Assembly (NCBI RefSeq): GCF_000744815.1
Contig: NZ_JQMQ01000005.1
Span: forward strand, 3,108,055-3,172,054
Direction: 5' to 3'
Origin: Phaeacidiphilus oryzae TH49
GTDB taxonomy: Bacteria; Actinomycetota; Actinomycetes; Streptomycetales; Streptomycetaceae
Length of the DNA: 64,000 nucleotides
Positions 7,933 through 17,103 of the stretch are shown here, piece after piece. Each line of letters starts with the position of its first letter. Position 1 is the stretch's first letter. The notes below the pieces were generated by a model. It did no database searches, was not told the DNA's origin, and saw only the letters and a list, made by a program, of their open reading frames with translations. The position numbers and the translations under genes are program-made.

Positions 7933-9021
7933 ATGAGTCTGACGGGGACGCCGTTCTTCGCGTTGACCGTACTGTTCGCCGTGGTGTCCACGGTGCTGCT
8001 GCTGGTGCTGTGGAACCGGCTGCGCGGGCCGTTGGCGGTCCGGCTGGCCGGGCGGGTGGGGCTCGCGCTGCTGAGCCAGGCGGCCGCGGTGCTCTGCGTG
8101 ATGGTGTGGGTGAACAACACCCAGGGGCCGTTCTACGAGTCCTGGAGCGACCTGTTCGGGACGGGCGGTTCGGCGCAGGTGGCGCTGCCGGGAGGCGTCC
8201 AGGCGCGCGGCATCGGGGGGACCCGGCCGACCGCGGCGGAGCGGCTCTCCTTCACCCGGCAGGCCGGGGGCGTGCTGAAGACGGTCGCGGTGGGGCCGCG
8301 CTCCGGGATCAAGGCCGAGCTGCTGGTGTGGCTGCCGCCGGAGTACCGGGAGCCCGGCTACGCCCACCGCTCCTTCCCGGTGGTGGAGCTGCTGCCGGGG
8401 TTCCCGGGCGCCCCCTCCACCTGGTTCGGCTCGATGCACGGGCCGCAGGTGCTGGAGCGGCTGGTGGCGGAGCGGAAGGCGGGGCCGGCGATCCTGGTGG
8501 CGCCGCAGATGAACGTGCTGGGGCACACCGACCCCGGCTGCGCGGACGTCCCCGGCACGGCGGCCACCGCGACCTGGCTGGGGCGGGACGTGCCGGCGCT
8601 GGTGAAGGCCAACTTCCGGGCCCAGCACCCGGCGCGGGACTGGGGCGTGATGGGGTACTCGGCCGGCGGGTACTGCGCGGTCAATCTGGCGGTGCACTAT
8701 CCGGGGACGTTCCACTCGGCGGTCAGCCTCTCCGGGTACAACGCCCCGATCGCGGGACCGGTGCTCGCGGACCCGGTGCTGGCCGCCGAGAACAACCCGC
8801 TGCTGGTGCTGCGCCGGGCGCGGCGGCAGCCCGATGTGACGCTGCTGATGACCGGGACCGACCAGGACGGCGGGACGGTCCGGGACGCGTACGCGATCAT
8901 GCGGGCGGCGCGGCCGCCGGCCAGGGTGCTGCCGCTGATCGCCCCGAAGGGCGGGCACAACACCGGGGTGTGGCACAGCATGCTCCCGGCGGCCTTCACC
9001 TGGCTCGCGCGGCAGACCTGA
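7933..9021 (+). CDS. Membrane-anchored esterase (esterase D / mycolyltransferase-like fold)
   Basis: The 362-residue protein has two N-terminal membrane segments (about 8-27 and 38-60) and then an extracytoplasmic alpha/beta hydrolase of the putative-esterase family. The nucleophile serine is in WGVMGYSAGGYCAVN near residue 243, an acid residue is likely in LMTGTDQDGG, and the histidine is in PKGGHNTGVW. The YNAPI loop and general layout recall FrmB/antigen 85-type proteins. Substrate is unknown; deacylation or acyl transfer on an envelope polymer would fit the neighbours. A GAAGGGGG site precedes the ATG. The next gene begins four bases after its stop. Confidence 0.87.
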   Translation: MSLTGTPFFALTVLFAVVSTVLLLVLWNRLRGPLAVRLAGRVGLALLSQAAAVLCVMVWVNNTQGPFYESWSDLFGTGGSAQVALPGGVQARGIGGTRPTAAERLSFTRQAGGVLKTVAVGPRSGIKAELLVWLPPEYREPGYAHRSFPVVELLPGFPGAPSTWFGSMHGPQVLERLVAERKAGPAILVAPQMNVLGHTDPGCADVPGTAATATWLGRDVPALVKANFRAQHPARDWGVMGYSAGGYCAVNLAVHYPGTFHSAVSLSGYNAPIAGPVLADPVLAAENNPLLVLRRARRQPDVTLLMTGTDQDGGTVRDAYAIMRAARPPARVLPLIAPKGGHNTGVWHSMLPAAFTWLARQT

Positions 9022-9025
9022 CAGG

Positions 9026-10736
9026 ATGGTGTGCGTGAACGGTGGTGCAGCTTCCCTGAACGGACCCGTCTCGGTCGTGGTGATCGCGTACAACGACGCC
9101 GAGCACCTGGGGCAGGCGGTGACGTCCGCGCTGGCCCAGGGGGAGGCGGTCGGCGAGGTGGTGGTCGTCGACGACTGCTCGACGGACGCCACCGGCGCGG
9201 TCGCCGACCGGCTGGCGGCGGCCAACCCGCGGGTGCGGGTGGTGCACCGGGCAGAGAACAGCGGCGGCTGCGGGACCCCGCGCAACGACGGGGTGGCGGC
9301 CGCGCGCGGCTCCTGGATCGCCTTCCTGGACAGCGACGACGTGCTGCCGACGGGCGCGGTGGACGCGCTGCTGCGGGCCGCCGAGAAGAACGGTGCGGAC
9401 GTCGCGGCCGGGCTCTGCACCAGGCTGGAGCTGCCGGACCGCCGCGAGATGCCCTGGCAGCCGCAGCTGTTCGAGACCGCCGGGGTCTTCGACGGCCTCG
9501 GCGGGCGGCCGGAGACGGTCTGGGACACCCTCTCCGTCAACAAGCTGTACCGGCGCGACTTCCTGCTGGGGAAGGGCATCCGGTTCCCGGACGGCTCCCA
9601 GCACTACGAGGACTTCACCTTCTCCGCGCGGGTGTACGCGGCCGCCCCCCGGTTCGCGGTGGTGCCGCGCTCCGTCTACGTCTGGCACACCCGGCCGGGC
9701 GCCGCCAACCCGTCGATCTCGCTGCGCCGGGACCGGGTCACCAACTGGACCGACCGGATCGCCGCCCACCGGGGCGCCCTGGAGGCGCTGCGCCGGGGCG
9801 GCGAGGAGGGCCTCGCCCGGGCCGCCGAGCTGAAGTTCGCGGCCTACGACGTCCCCATGTACCTCCGCGACCTCCACCGGCGGCCGGCCGAGTACCGGAA
9901 CGAGTGGTGGCGGACCGCGCGGGAACTGCTGGGCTCCTTCACCGAGGGCTGGCTGGACGGCGCCGACCCGGCCACCCGCTGGCGGACCGCCGTGCTCCTC
10001 GGCCGGGAGGACCCGGCGGAGGCCGACCTCGGCCGGCTGGCCGAACTCTCCGCCGTGCCACCGCGCCTGGCCCCGCCGGCCGGCGGCGGCTTCCCCGGCG
10101 CGGACGCGGCCTCGGCGCGCTGGGACGAGCGGGAGCCGGCCGTGCCGCTGGCCGGGCTCGCCGAGGTGCCTGCCGCCGAACTGCCGCTCTGCGTCACGGC
10201 GGACGTCCGTCCGGGGCGGCGGCTGGGGATCACCCTGCGGCTGGCCGAGCTGTACGGCCGGGTCCGGGAGGCCGGGCCGGAGACCGTGACGCTGACGCTG
10301 CGCCACCGGCGTACCGGGGCCGAGCTGCGGCAGAGCGGCGCCTGGCGGCCGGCCGCCGGGCCGGGCCGGCGGGCGCGGGCGGCGCGGGCGCAGGAGGCGC
10401 GGCGGGCGCCGGGGCGCGGCGGGCGCAGGAGGCGCCGGGTCCGGCTGGACGGCGGAGTTCTCGCTGCCGGCCTGGGATCTGCGCGATCCCGCGGTGGAGT
10501 TGGCGGCCTGGGACGTCTTCGCCGAACTGGACTTCAGCGGCGGTGAGAGCGTCGAGGTCAAACCGCGGGCCGGGGCGGGGCTCGGCCGGACGGTGGTGCT
10601 CGGCGTCCACGGCGCGCTGCTGCTCGGTCCGTACGCGACCACCGACCGCTCGCTCGCGCTGCGGGCCGCGGACGGGGTGGCGGGCGGGCGCCGGGTCGCG
10701 TCGGGGCGGCTGGCGCGGCTTCGCCGTGGCCACTGA
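9026..10736 (+). CDS. GT2 glycosyltransferase with an apparent frameshift near the 3' end
   Basis: The first 450 residues hold a GT-A domain: VSVVVIAYNDAEHLGQAV, VVVDDCSTDATG and the metal-binding FLDSDDVLPTGA, then the HYEDFTF catalytic-base region. This is a family 2 transferase of the kind used for wall or capsule glycans. The open frame continues to 10546 but turns into Arg-rich sequence after about 10380. A good coding frame with ELAAWDVFAELDFSGG resumes one base out of phase and ends at 10736. The switch lies in the GC repeats at 10360-10440, where GCGCAGGAGGCGC occurs twice. Either the gene carries an indel there or the sequence has an error. ATG 9026 or GTG 9035 starts it. Confidence 0.8.
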
Positions 10737-10828
10737 AGGCTTGCGGGGCAAGGCTTCTGACGTTGCGTCAGCTCTTTCGAACGGGTCGGTGGGAAAAACC
10801 TCTTTCCTACCCGCGGACGGAGACTCCC

Positions 10829-10850
10829 CCCAGGGCCGAACACCCCTGGG
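10829..10850 (+). terminator. Possible terminator between the GT2 gene and the pgs block
   Basis: CCCAGGG and CCCTGGG form a 7-bp stem with an 8-base loop about 95 bases beyond the glycosyltransferase stop and upstream of the next transcription unit. No U-run follows. Confidence 0.35.
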
Positions 10851-10968
10851 ACACTAATGTGATTCTTCTGTGATATTCGCGCCCCTAAAGTATGGCTACG
10901 TCACAGTTGGTTGACGGATCACCGGAAGCACCGCCAGGCGTTGCGCGTCGCAGCGAGAGGACCCCACC

Positions 10969-13587
10969 CTGTCCACGGCCCCGACGGCGTCGTATCCACC
11001 GCCGCGCCGACACCGTACCCGGCGCCGCGCCGACATGCCTCTCCTCGGGGGTGTCCGACCGCCGCTCGCCGCGCTGCTGGTCCTGCTTCTCGTGGTCGCC
11101 CTGATCACCCTGTTCGGCCTCGGCCGCATCCACACCGCGGACGTGCCGCAGGCCGTCCAGGACAGCGAGCGGCAGATAGCCGCGGACGCCGCGGACGCCC
11201 TCCGCACCTCCATCGACGACCAGGCCGTCTCCCTCCGCCGCAGCGCCCACGCCTGGGCGGCGGCCCCCGGATCCACCACCCAGGCCCCGGCCGCCGCGCT
11301 CAAGACCCTGGCCCCCGGCACCGCGGTCAGCAAGGGCGCCGCCCTGGTCGACGCGCACAGCGGCAAGCTGCTCGCGGCCAGCGGGGAGTCGGTGCCGCTG
11401 TCCGCCGTGGAGGGGATGGCCGGGCTGCGCGGCGGCACCGCGGACATCGCCCCCCGGCTCGTCTCCGACGGCAGAAACGGTTCGCGGCTGCTGTACTTCG
11501 CCCGCGCGATCGTCACCGTGAAGGCCAGTCAGGACCCGAACGCGGACCAGAGCCAGGACCTCAACACCACCGGCACCCGGACCGTGCGGGACTGGCTGCT
11601 GGTGGTCTCCGAGCCGGTCACCGCGCCGGCCGTGCACGGCACCGGGCGCGGGGTCCAACTCGTCGACCGGAACGGCGCGGTGCTCTCCGGCGCGATCGCC
11701 GCCGAGGGCACCGGAGGGCCCAGCGCGGCCCCGGACGCCAGCGACAACGCCTCCGCGATCACCCAGCAGGACGGCGCGAGCCCCGGCGCGACCCCGACCG
11801 GGATCCAGCGGTCGCACGCCACCCCCTCGGCCACCGGCGCTCCCCAACTCGGCCCCGGCGACCGGGCGCTGTCCACCGAGGCCGCCTCCGCCGCGGCGGC
11901 CGTGCCGCACACCACCGACGCCACCGGCAGCCTTCTCGGCGACGCCTCCGGCGGGCGGCGTACCGTGGCCGGCTGGGCCTCGGTGGCCGGCGCCGCCCAG
12001 GGCAGCAGCGGCTCCGCCACCTCGACCAAGGCCGACACCGGCGACACCGACGCCCTCGGCCTCACCGTGGTCACCTATCGGATCGTCCAGCGCTCCGAGC
12101 TGATCGGCGGCGGACCCCAGGACGACTCCCGGTTCGCCCTGGAGGCCGCCGGCATCCTGCTGGTGCTGGCCCTCCTGGTCTGGCTGGCCCTCCTCGCCGT
12201 GCTGCAGCGGCCGCTGCTGCGGATGCACCTGGCCGCCGCCCGGCTGACCGGCGCCGTCGCGGAGGAGCCCGCGGGACCGGAGGAGCGCAGGGCCCGCGAG
12301 GAGGTGCTGGCCCGCCCGATCGCGGTGCCCCGGTTCGGGGAGCCGCGCCGGGTCGGGCGCGCCCTGGAGTCCATCCGGCGCCAGCTCGCCGAGGGCGGCG
12401 AGAAGGAGGGCGGCCGCCCGGTCCCCGGGGTACGGGTCGGCGTCCGGGCCGCGGTGGTCTGCTGCGGCCTGGTGCTCGCCGTCTGGGCCGTGCCGCTGCT
12501 CCTCCTGGTCAACCGGGTGGACGCGAGCAGCGCGGTGCCCAAGGACGTCGTCGCCGACCAGCAGGCCCGTACCCAGGCCGCCGCCGACCGGCTCAACTCC
12601 TCGCTCCAGCAGGCCGATCTGGAACTCGCCACGGCCGCCAAGACGCTGGGCTCCGGGACCAGGCCGGCGCAGCGGACCGCGCTGCGCAAGCTCCTCGCCC
12701 GGCACCACAGGTTCCGCTCGGTCTACCTCCTCGACCAGCACGGCCGCGAGGTGCTGAGGGCCGGCAAGGACCCGCTGCGCACCGTCGCCACCCTGCCCTC
12801 GGGCACCGGGATCACCCGGGTGAACACCAGCGGCCGGGTGCCCGGCATCGCCGCCTACACCCCGATCCCGGCCACCGCGGGCGGCGACGGCCGGGCGGTG
12901 ACGCTGGTCGGCGAGCTCGAACCGACCGTGCTTGACGGCATCCTGACCCGGCCCGAGCTGGGCTCGGTCTACCTCTCGGACGGCGACTTCCGGGTGCTCG
13001 CGGCCAGCGTCGGCTTCCGCGCCTTCGAGCAGCTGCCGCAGCCCGGGCTGACCACGCTGGCCAAGCGGGCCCAGGGCGGGGCCGGCACCAAGGGCACCGC
13101 GGCCTCCGCGATCATCAGGACCAGTTCCAGCCGGCGGCTCAGCTCAGCCTCCGGGGTGGCCGCGGCGGCGCCGCTGTCCACCGCGGGCACCACCGGGACG
13201 CTCAACTGGCAGGTGGTCTCGGTGGAGCCGGCCCAGTCGCTGAAGCTGGCGGCCTACCAGCAGCAGTGGCGGACCATGCTCGCCGGTCTGCTGGCCCTGA
13301 CCGTCGGCATCGCCTGCCTCGGCTGGCTGTACATCGTCGTGGTGCGGCCGCTGCGCTCGCTGGCCGAGCTGGCGGCGCGGCTCGCCGAGGGCGACCGGCG
13401 GACCGTCCTCTACCCCGTCCACCACGACGAGATCGGCTCCGTCACCCGCAGCCTCGAACTGCTCCGCCAGGCGCTCGCCCGGCAGGCCTCGGCCCACCGA
13501 GCCGAGCGCGCGACCGGCGCGCTGGCCGGGGTCGGCGGCGGCCCCGGCGGCAGCGATCACCACGAGCCCGCGCTGCGGGACGACTAG
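10969..13587 (+). CDS. Large HAMP-domain membrane protein of the pgs locus (probable CTG start)
   Basis: The protein carries four membrane segments at roughly 31-52, 390-412, 492-514 and 769-791 (numbered from the CTG). They flank two extracytoplasmic regions; the second resembles a Cache-type sensor fold, and a HAMP linker follows at about 791-845. No kinase or methyl-accepting domain is present, so it is not a standard sensor kinase. A start at CTG 10969 is favoured: GAGAGGA lies seven bases upstream, and the added 21 residues form a basic STAPTASYPPPRRHRTRRR head typical before TM1. The first in-frame ATG (11035) has no ribosome-binding site. It lies 15 bases before pgsB and probably monitors or organises polymer synthesis; that role is inference. 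Confidence 0.78.
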   Translation: MSTAPTASYPPPRRHRTRRRADMPLLGGVRPPLAALLVLLLVVALITLFGLGRIHTADVPQAVQDSERQIAADAADALRTSIDDQAVSLRRSAHAWAAAPGSTTQAPAAALKTLAPGTAVSKGAALVDAHSGKLLAASGESVPLSAVEGMAGLRGGTADIAPRLVSDGRNGSRLLYFARAIVTVKASQDPNADQSQDLNTTGTRTVRDWLLVVSEPVTAPAVHGTGRGVQLVDRNGAVLSGAIAAEGTGGPSAAPDASDNASAITQQDGASPGATPTGIQRSHATPSATGAPQLGPGDRALSTEAASAAAAVPHTTDATGSLLGDASGGRRTVAGWASVAGAAQGSSGSATSTKADTGDTDALGLTVVTYRIVQRSELIGGGPQDDSRFALEAAGILLVLALLVWLALLAVLQRPLLRMHLAAARLTGAVAEEPAGPEERRAREEVLARPIAVPRFGEPRRVGRALESIRRQLAEGGEKEGGRPVPGVRVGVRAAVVCCGLVLAVWAVPLLLLVNRVDASSAVPKDVVADQQARTQAAADRLNSSLQQADLELATAAKTLGSGTRPAQRTALRKLLARHHRFRSVYLLDQHGREVLRAGKDPLRTVATLPSGTGITRVNTSGRVPGIAAYTPIPATAGGDGRAVTLVGELEPTVLDGILTRPELGSVYLSDGDFRVLAASVGFRAFEQLPQPGLTTLAKRAQGGAGTKGTAASAIIRTSSSRRLSSASGVAAAAPLSTAGTTGTLNWQVVSVEPAQSLKLAAYQQQWRTMLAGLLALTVGIACLGWLYIVVVRPLRSLAELAARLAEGDRRTVLYPVHHDEIGSVTRSLELLRQALARQASAHRAERATGALAGVGGGPGGSDHHEPALRDD

Positions 13588-13602
13588 CAGAAGGTCATCG
13601 GA

Positions 13603-15387
13603 GTGCTGTTCCTCTACTTCGTCCTGCTGGCCGCATGTGCCGTGCTGCTCGTCGCGGGCGTGCTCGAGCAGCGGCGGCACTACGCCTCGCTGGAGCAGAT
13701 ACCCAGCCGGGTGCTGGTCAACGGCATCCGCGGGAAGAGCTCGATCACCCGGCTGTGCGCCGGGGCGCTGCGCGGCGGCGGGCTGGTCACGGTCGCCAAG
13801 ACGACCGGCACCGCCGCCCGGTTCATCCACCCGGACGCCACCGAGGAGCCGGTCTACCGCAAGTTCGGCATCGCCAACGTGGTGGAGCAGATCGGCATCG
13901 TCCGCCGGGCCGCCGCCTACCGCCCGGATGCGCTGGTGATGGAGTGCATGGCGGTGATGCCGGCGCTCCAGGAGATCAACCAGGAGAAGCTGATCCGCAG
14001 CACCATCGGCGTGCTGTGCAACGTCCGCGAGGACCACCTCGCCGAGATGGGCCCGACGCTGGACGACGTGGCCCGCTCGCTCTCCCGCTCGATGCCGGTC
14101 GGCGGGATCTGCGTGACCGCCGAGCGGGACCGGCTGCACATCCTCCAGGAGGAGGCGGACGCCCGGGACTGCCGGCTGATCGCGGTGGACCCGGAGAGCG
14201 TCACCGACGCCGAGCTGCGCGGCTTCTCCTGGTTCACCTTCAAGGAGAACGTGGCGATCGCCCTCGCGGTGGCCGAACTCCTCGGCGTGGAACGGGACGT
14301 CGCCCTGCAGGGGATGTACGACGCGCCGCCGGACCCCGGCGTCCTCTCCGTCGAGCGGTACACCACCCCGAACGGCAAGCGGATCCGCTTCGCCAACGTC
14401 TTCGCGGCCAACGACCCCGAGTCGACCCTGATGAACGTCCGCCAGCTGGAGACCCTGGGGGCGATCAAGCGCCCGCTGAACGTGGTCATCAACTGCCGCC
14501 CGGACCGGGTGGAGCGGAACGGCCAGATGGGCCAGATCATCCCGCAGCTCGCCCCGGAGAAGGTCTTCCTGATCGGCCACCCGACCAAGAGCGCCAAGGA
14601 CTTCATCCCCGCCGAGTTCACCGGCGAGATCGTCGACCTGGGCGGCGACAGGCGGGACCCGGTGGAGCTCACCGAGGGCATCATCGACGGCCTGGCCAGG
14701 GAGGCGTCCCTGATCGCCATCGGCAACATCCACGGCCAGGGCGAGCTCTTCCTGGAATGCCTGGCAGAACTCCCGCTGGACGAGAGCGAGGAGCCCTGGC
14801 CGGCGGCCGAGGAGGCGGCGGGCACCGCGCCGAACCCCGAGCGGGACGCGATCACCGTGCCGATCTCGGTGGCCCGCCCGCCCGAGCCCGAGCCGTACAG
14901 CTGGGTCGCGGCGCTGGAGACGACCGGCCCGCTGCGCCAGCTGAACGAGCGGCTGCTCGCCGACCTGCAGGCGCGCGGCGGGGCCGACGGCCTCCCGGAC
15001 GGGTACGGATACCCGCCGGAGCAGCGCACCGCGTCCTCCGGGCACCGCCCCGGCGACGGGGACGGTACGCCGCCGCGTCCGGAGACCCCGCGGACCAGCT
15101 GGGCGCGGACCGAGGAGGACCTCCGGCAGGAACTCGCCGCCGGCGTCTACGACCCGGTCGAGGAGGCCCTGGTGGAGCAGACCCTCGGCGGCGGCGACCG
15201 GCAGACCATGGGCCTGCGCATCCCCGGCCGCCGCGAGCTGGCCGCCCGGGCCGCCGCCAGACGCGCGGCCACCCACTACTCCGGCGGCACCCCCCAGCAG
15301 CGCGGGCCGTACGAGCCGTACGAGCGGTACCCGTCCGACCCGACCACCGAATCCGAGCCGCGACCGCAGACGAGGAACGACCAGTGA
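13603..15387 (+). CDS. pgsB: Poly-gamma-glutamate synthase subunit PgsB/CapB
   Basis: PgsB is the Mur-ligase-like amide ligase that polymerises glutamate through the gamma carboxyl group with ATP, working with PgsC at the membrane. After an N-terminal membrane helix (1-20) comes the P-loop NGIRGKSSITR (40-50). Further conserved parts are KTTGTAARFIHPDG-like sequence, the ECMAVMPALQEINQEKLI segment and NVREDHLAEMGPT. The core ends near residue 395, the normal family length. A further 200 Pro/Arg/Glu-rich residues form an unusual, probably disordered tail. The GTG start has AGAAGG upstream. Its stop overlaps the pgsC start, showing translational coupling. Confidence 0.93.
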   Translation: MLFLYFVLLAACAVLLVAGVLEQRRHYASLEQIPSRVLVNGIRGKSSITRLCAGALRGGGLVTVAKTTGTAARFIHPDATEEPVYRKFGIANVVEQIGIVRRAAAYRPDALVMECMAVMPALQEINQEKLIRSTIGVLCNVREDHLAEMGPTLDDVARSLSRSMPVGGICVTAERDRLHILQEEADARDCRLIAVDPESVTDAELRGFSWFTFKENVAIALAVAELLGVERDVALQGMYDAPPDPGVLSVERYTTPNGKRIRFANVFAANDPESTLMNVRQLETLGAIKRPLNVVINCRPDRVERNGQMGQIIPQLAPEKVFLIGHPTKSAKDFIPAEFTGEIVDLGGDRRDPVELTEGIIDGLAREASLIAIGNIHGQGELFLECLAELPLDESEEPWPAAEEAAGTAPNPERDAITVPISVARPPEPEPYSWVAALETTGPLRQLNERLLADLQARGGADGLPDGYGYPPEQRTASSGHRPGDGDGTPPRPETPRTSWARTEEDLRQELAAGVYDPVEEALVEQTLGGGDRQTMGLRIPGRRELAARAAARRAATHYSGGTPQQRGPYEPYERYPSDPTTESEPRPQTRNDQ

Positions 15388-15866
15388 TCCCCGCCGCCAT
15401 CACGCCCACGGTAGCCACCCTGGGCATCGCCCTCGGACTGGTCTTCTCGCTGGTCTGCTACCTCACCACCAACCTCTCCCCGGGCGGCATGATCACCCCC
15501 GGCTGGCTGGCGCTGACCATGGTGACGGACCTTCAGCGGGCCGGGCTGATGCTGGCCATCACGGTGCTGACCTACCTCGCCACCCGGGTGCTCCAGCGCA
15601 ATGTGATCCTCTACGGCAAGCGGCTCTTCGCGGCCGTGGTGCTCTGCGCGGTGCTGCTGCAGTGCACCGTGATGCTGCTGCTCCAGCAGGAGTTCCCGCT
15701 GCTGTACACCACGCAGACGCTGGGCTTCATCGTCCCCGGCCTGATCGCCTACCAGCTGGTGCGGCAGCCCGTCGCGGCCACCGCGATCTCCACCACGGCG
15801 GTCACCCTGGCCACCTACGTGGTGCTGATCGCCGGCCTGCTGATGGGCGTCATGCCGACCGGCTGA
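15384..15866 (+). CDS. pgsC: Poly-gamma-glutamate synthase subunit PgsC/CapC
   Basis: The 160-residue, almost wholly hydrophobic protein has about five membrane helices and the PgsC landmark NLSPGGMITPGWLAL near residues 30-45. A polar YTTQTLGFIVPGLIAYQLVR segment follows. It is the membrane partner of PgsB in polyglutamate polymerisation. The GTG start is nested in the pgsB stop (GTGA), so translation is coupled. The next gene begins 40 bases downstream. No PgsA/CapA-type export subunit is found in the window. Confidence 0.92.
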   Translation: MIPAAITPTVATLGIALGLVFSLVCYLTTNLSPGGMITPGWLALTMVTDLQRAGLMLAITVLTYLATRVLQRNVILYGKRLFAAVVLCAVLLQCTVMLLLQQEFPLLYTTQTLGFIVPGLIAYQLVRQPVAATAISTTAVTLATYVVLIAGLLMGVMPTG

Positions 15867-15906
15867 GCCGGCCCCACCCGCTGAGAGAGTCAGAGAGGAG
15901 CAGCCC

Positions 15907-17103
15907 GTGTACTCGCGTCCACCCGAGGCCCCCGAGGCCGCCCCGACCACCGGTGTCGGCGACGGAACGGGCGATCCGGCCGACGCCGCGAACGGTTCGC
16001 CGGGCGCGGCCCGGCCGGCGTCCCCCGCGGGCGCGGCGGCGCTCTCGTCCCTGCTCCCCCGCGGGGTGAGCCGGCGGGCGCTGCTCGGCGGCGCCGCGGG
16101 CCTCGCCGTGGCGGCGGCCGGCGGCGGCTACCTGTGGACCCGGGAGCGCGGCGGCGGGACGACGGCGGCGGCGGCGCCGACCGGGGCTCCCGTCGGCACC
16201 GACGACCTGGCCGGTCCTTACACCTACGAGCGGCTGAGCTCGCCGCCCCGGACGGTGGCCCGCTCGGCCAACGGGACGGTGGTCGGGACCTTCACCGACG
16301 GGGCGCGCTCCTGCGTCCTGGAGGGCGTCTCGCGGACCTTCAGCGAACCCCGCACCACCAGCGCCACGGTGACCAGTTCGGCGCACATCCGGCTGATGCC
16401 GACCACCTGGTCGCAGGGCCGGGAGAAGACCGCCTGGTTCGCCGAGTGGTTCCCCAGGACCCTCCGGGACACCTCGCCTGACGTCCTCGACATCGCCGCC
16501 CAGTACGGCGACAAGGCCCCGTCGAAGTACAACAGGAACGGGCTGCGGTACGCCGGGGACGCCCAGTTCGGCCCGGTGGTGCCCGGCCAGTCCGAGCTCT
16601 CCTTCCACTACCACGACGAGAAGTCGGACTTCTACGACTACCTCGGCATCCCGTGGCGGTTCTCGGACGGCACGGTCAAGCAGCCGGAGAAGGACCGGCT
16701 GGGCGACGTCGACTGCTCCGGCTTCATGCGGCTGGTGTGGGGCTACCGGATGGGCTATCCGATGCACGCCACCAACACCTCCGGCATCGGCCTGCCCCGC
16801 CGGGCGTACGCGATCGCCGCGTACGCCCCCGGGGTGCTGCTGATCCCGGACACCCACCAGCGGCCGACCGACCTCTCCCTGCTGCAACCCGGGGACCTGG
16901 TCTTCTTCGCCATCAACATCGGAAAGCCGATCTTCCTGGACCACTGCGGGATGTACATGGGCCTGGACGACGGCGGCCATCCGCGGTTCTTCTCCAGCCG
17001 CTCGCAGGCGAACGGGCCCACCATGGGCGACCTCGCCGGCCGGGCCACGCTGGACGGGAACGGCTTCTACGCGGCCGGACTGAGGACGGCGCGACGCCTG
17101 TGA
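15907..17103 (+). CDS. Tat-exported NlpC/P60-family peptidase
   Basis: The 398-residue product begins with a long low-complexity head, then a twin-arginine signal (SRRALLGGAAG, near residue 56) and a hydrophobic helix. The mature part ends in an NlpC/P60 fold: DVDCSGFMRLVW supplies the catalytic cysteine near 270 and FLDHCGMYMG the histidine near 346. Such enzymes cleave gamma-D-glutamyl bonds. Placed directly after pgsBC it could trim or release polyglutamate, as PgdS does in Bacillus, or act on peptidoglycan; which one cannot be told from sequence. A strong AGAGGAG site precedes the GTG start. Its stop overlaps the start of the next gene. Confidence 0.88.
   Translation: MYSRPPEAPEAAPTTGVGDGTGDPADAANGSPGAARPASPAGAAALSSLLPRGVSRRALLGGAAGLAVAAAGGGYLWTRERGGGTTAAAAPTGAPVGTDDLAGPYTYERLSSPPRTVARSANGTVVGTFTDGARSCVLEGVSRTFSEPRTTSATVTSSAHIRLMPTTWSQGREKTAWFAEWFPRTLRDTSPDVLDIAAQYGDKAPSKYNRNGLRYAGDAQFGPVVPGQSELSFHYHDEKSDFYDYLGIPWRFSDGTVKQPEKDRLGDVDCSGFMRLVWGYRMGYPMHATNTSGIGLPRRAYAIAAYAPGVLLIPDTHQRPTDLSLLQPGDLVFFAINIGKPIFLDHCGMYMGLDDGGHPRFFSSRSQANGPTMGDLAGRATLDGNGFYAAGLRTARRL

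Noticed and set aside
10892-11104. A 70-codon frame starting MATSQL before the HAMP gene
   Set aside because: It overlaps the better-supported CTG-initiated frame, has no ribosome-binding site and turns Arg/Cys-rich.
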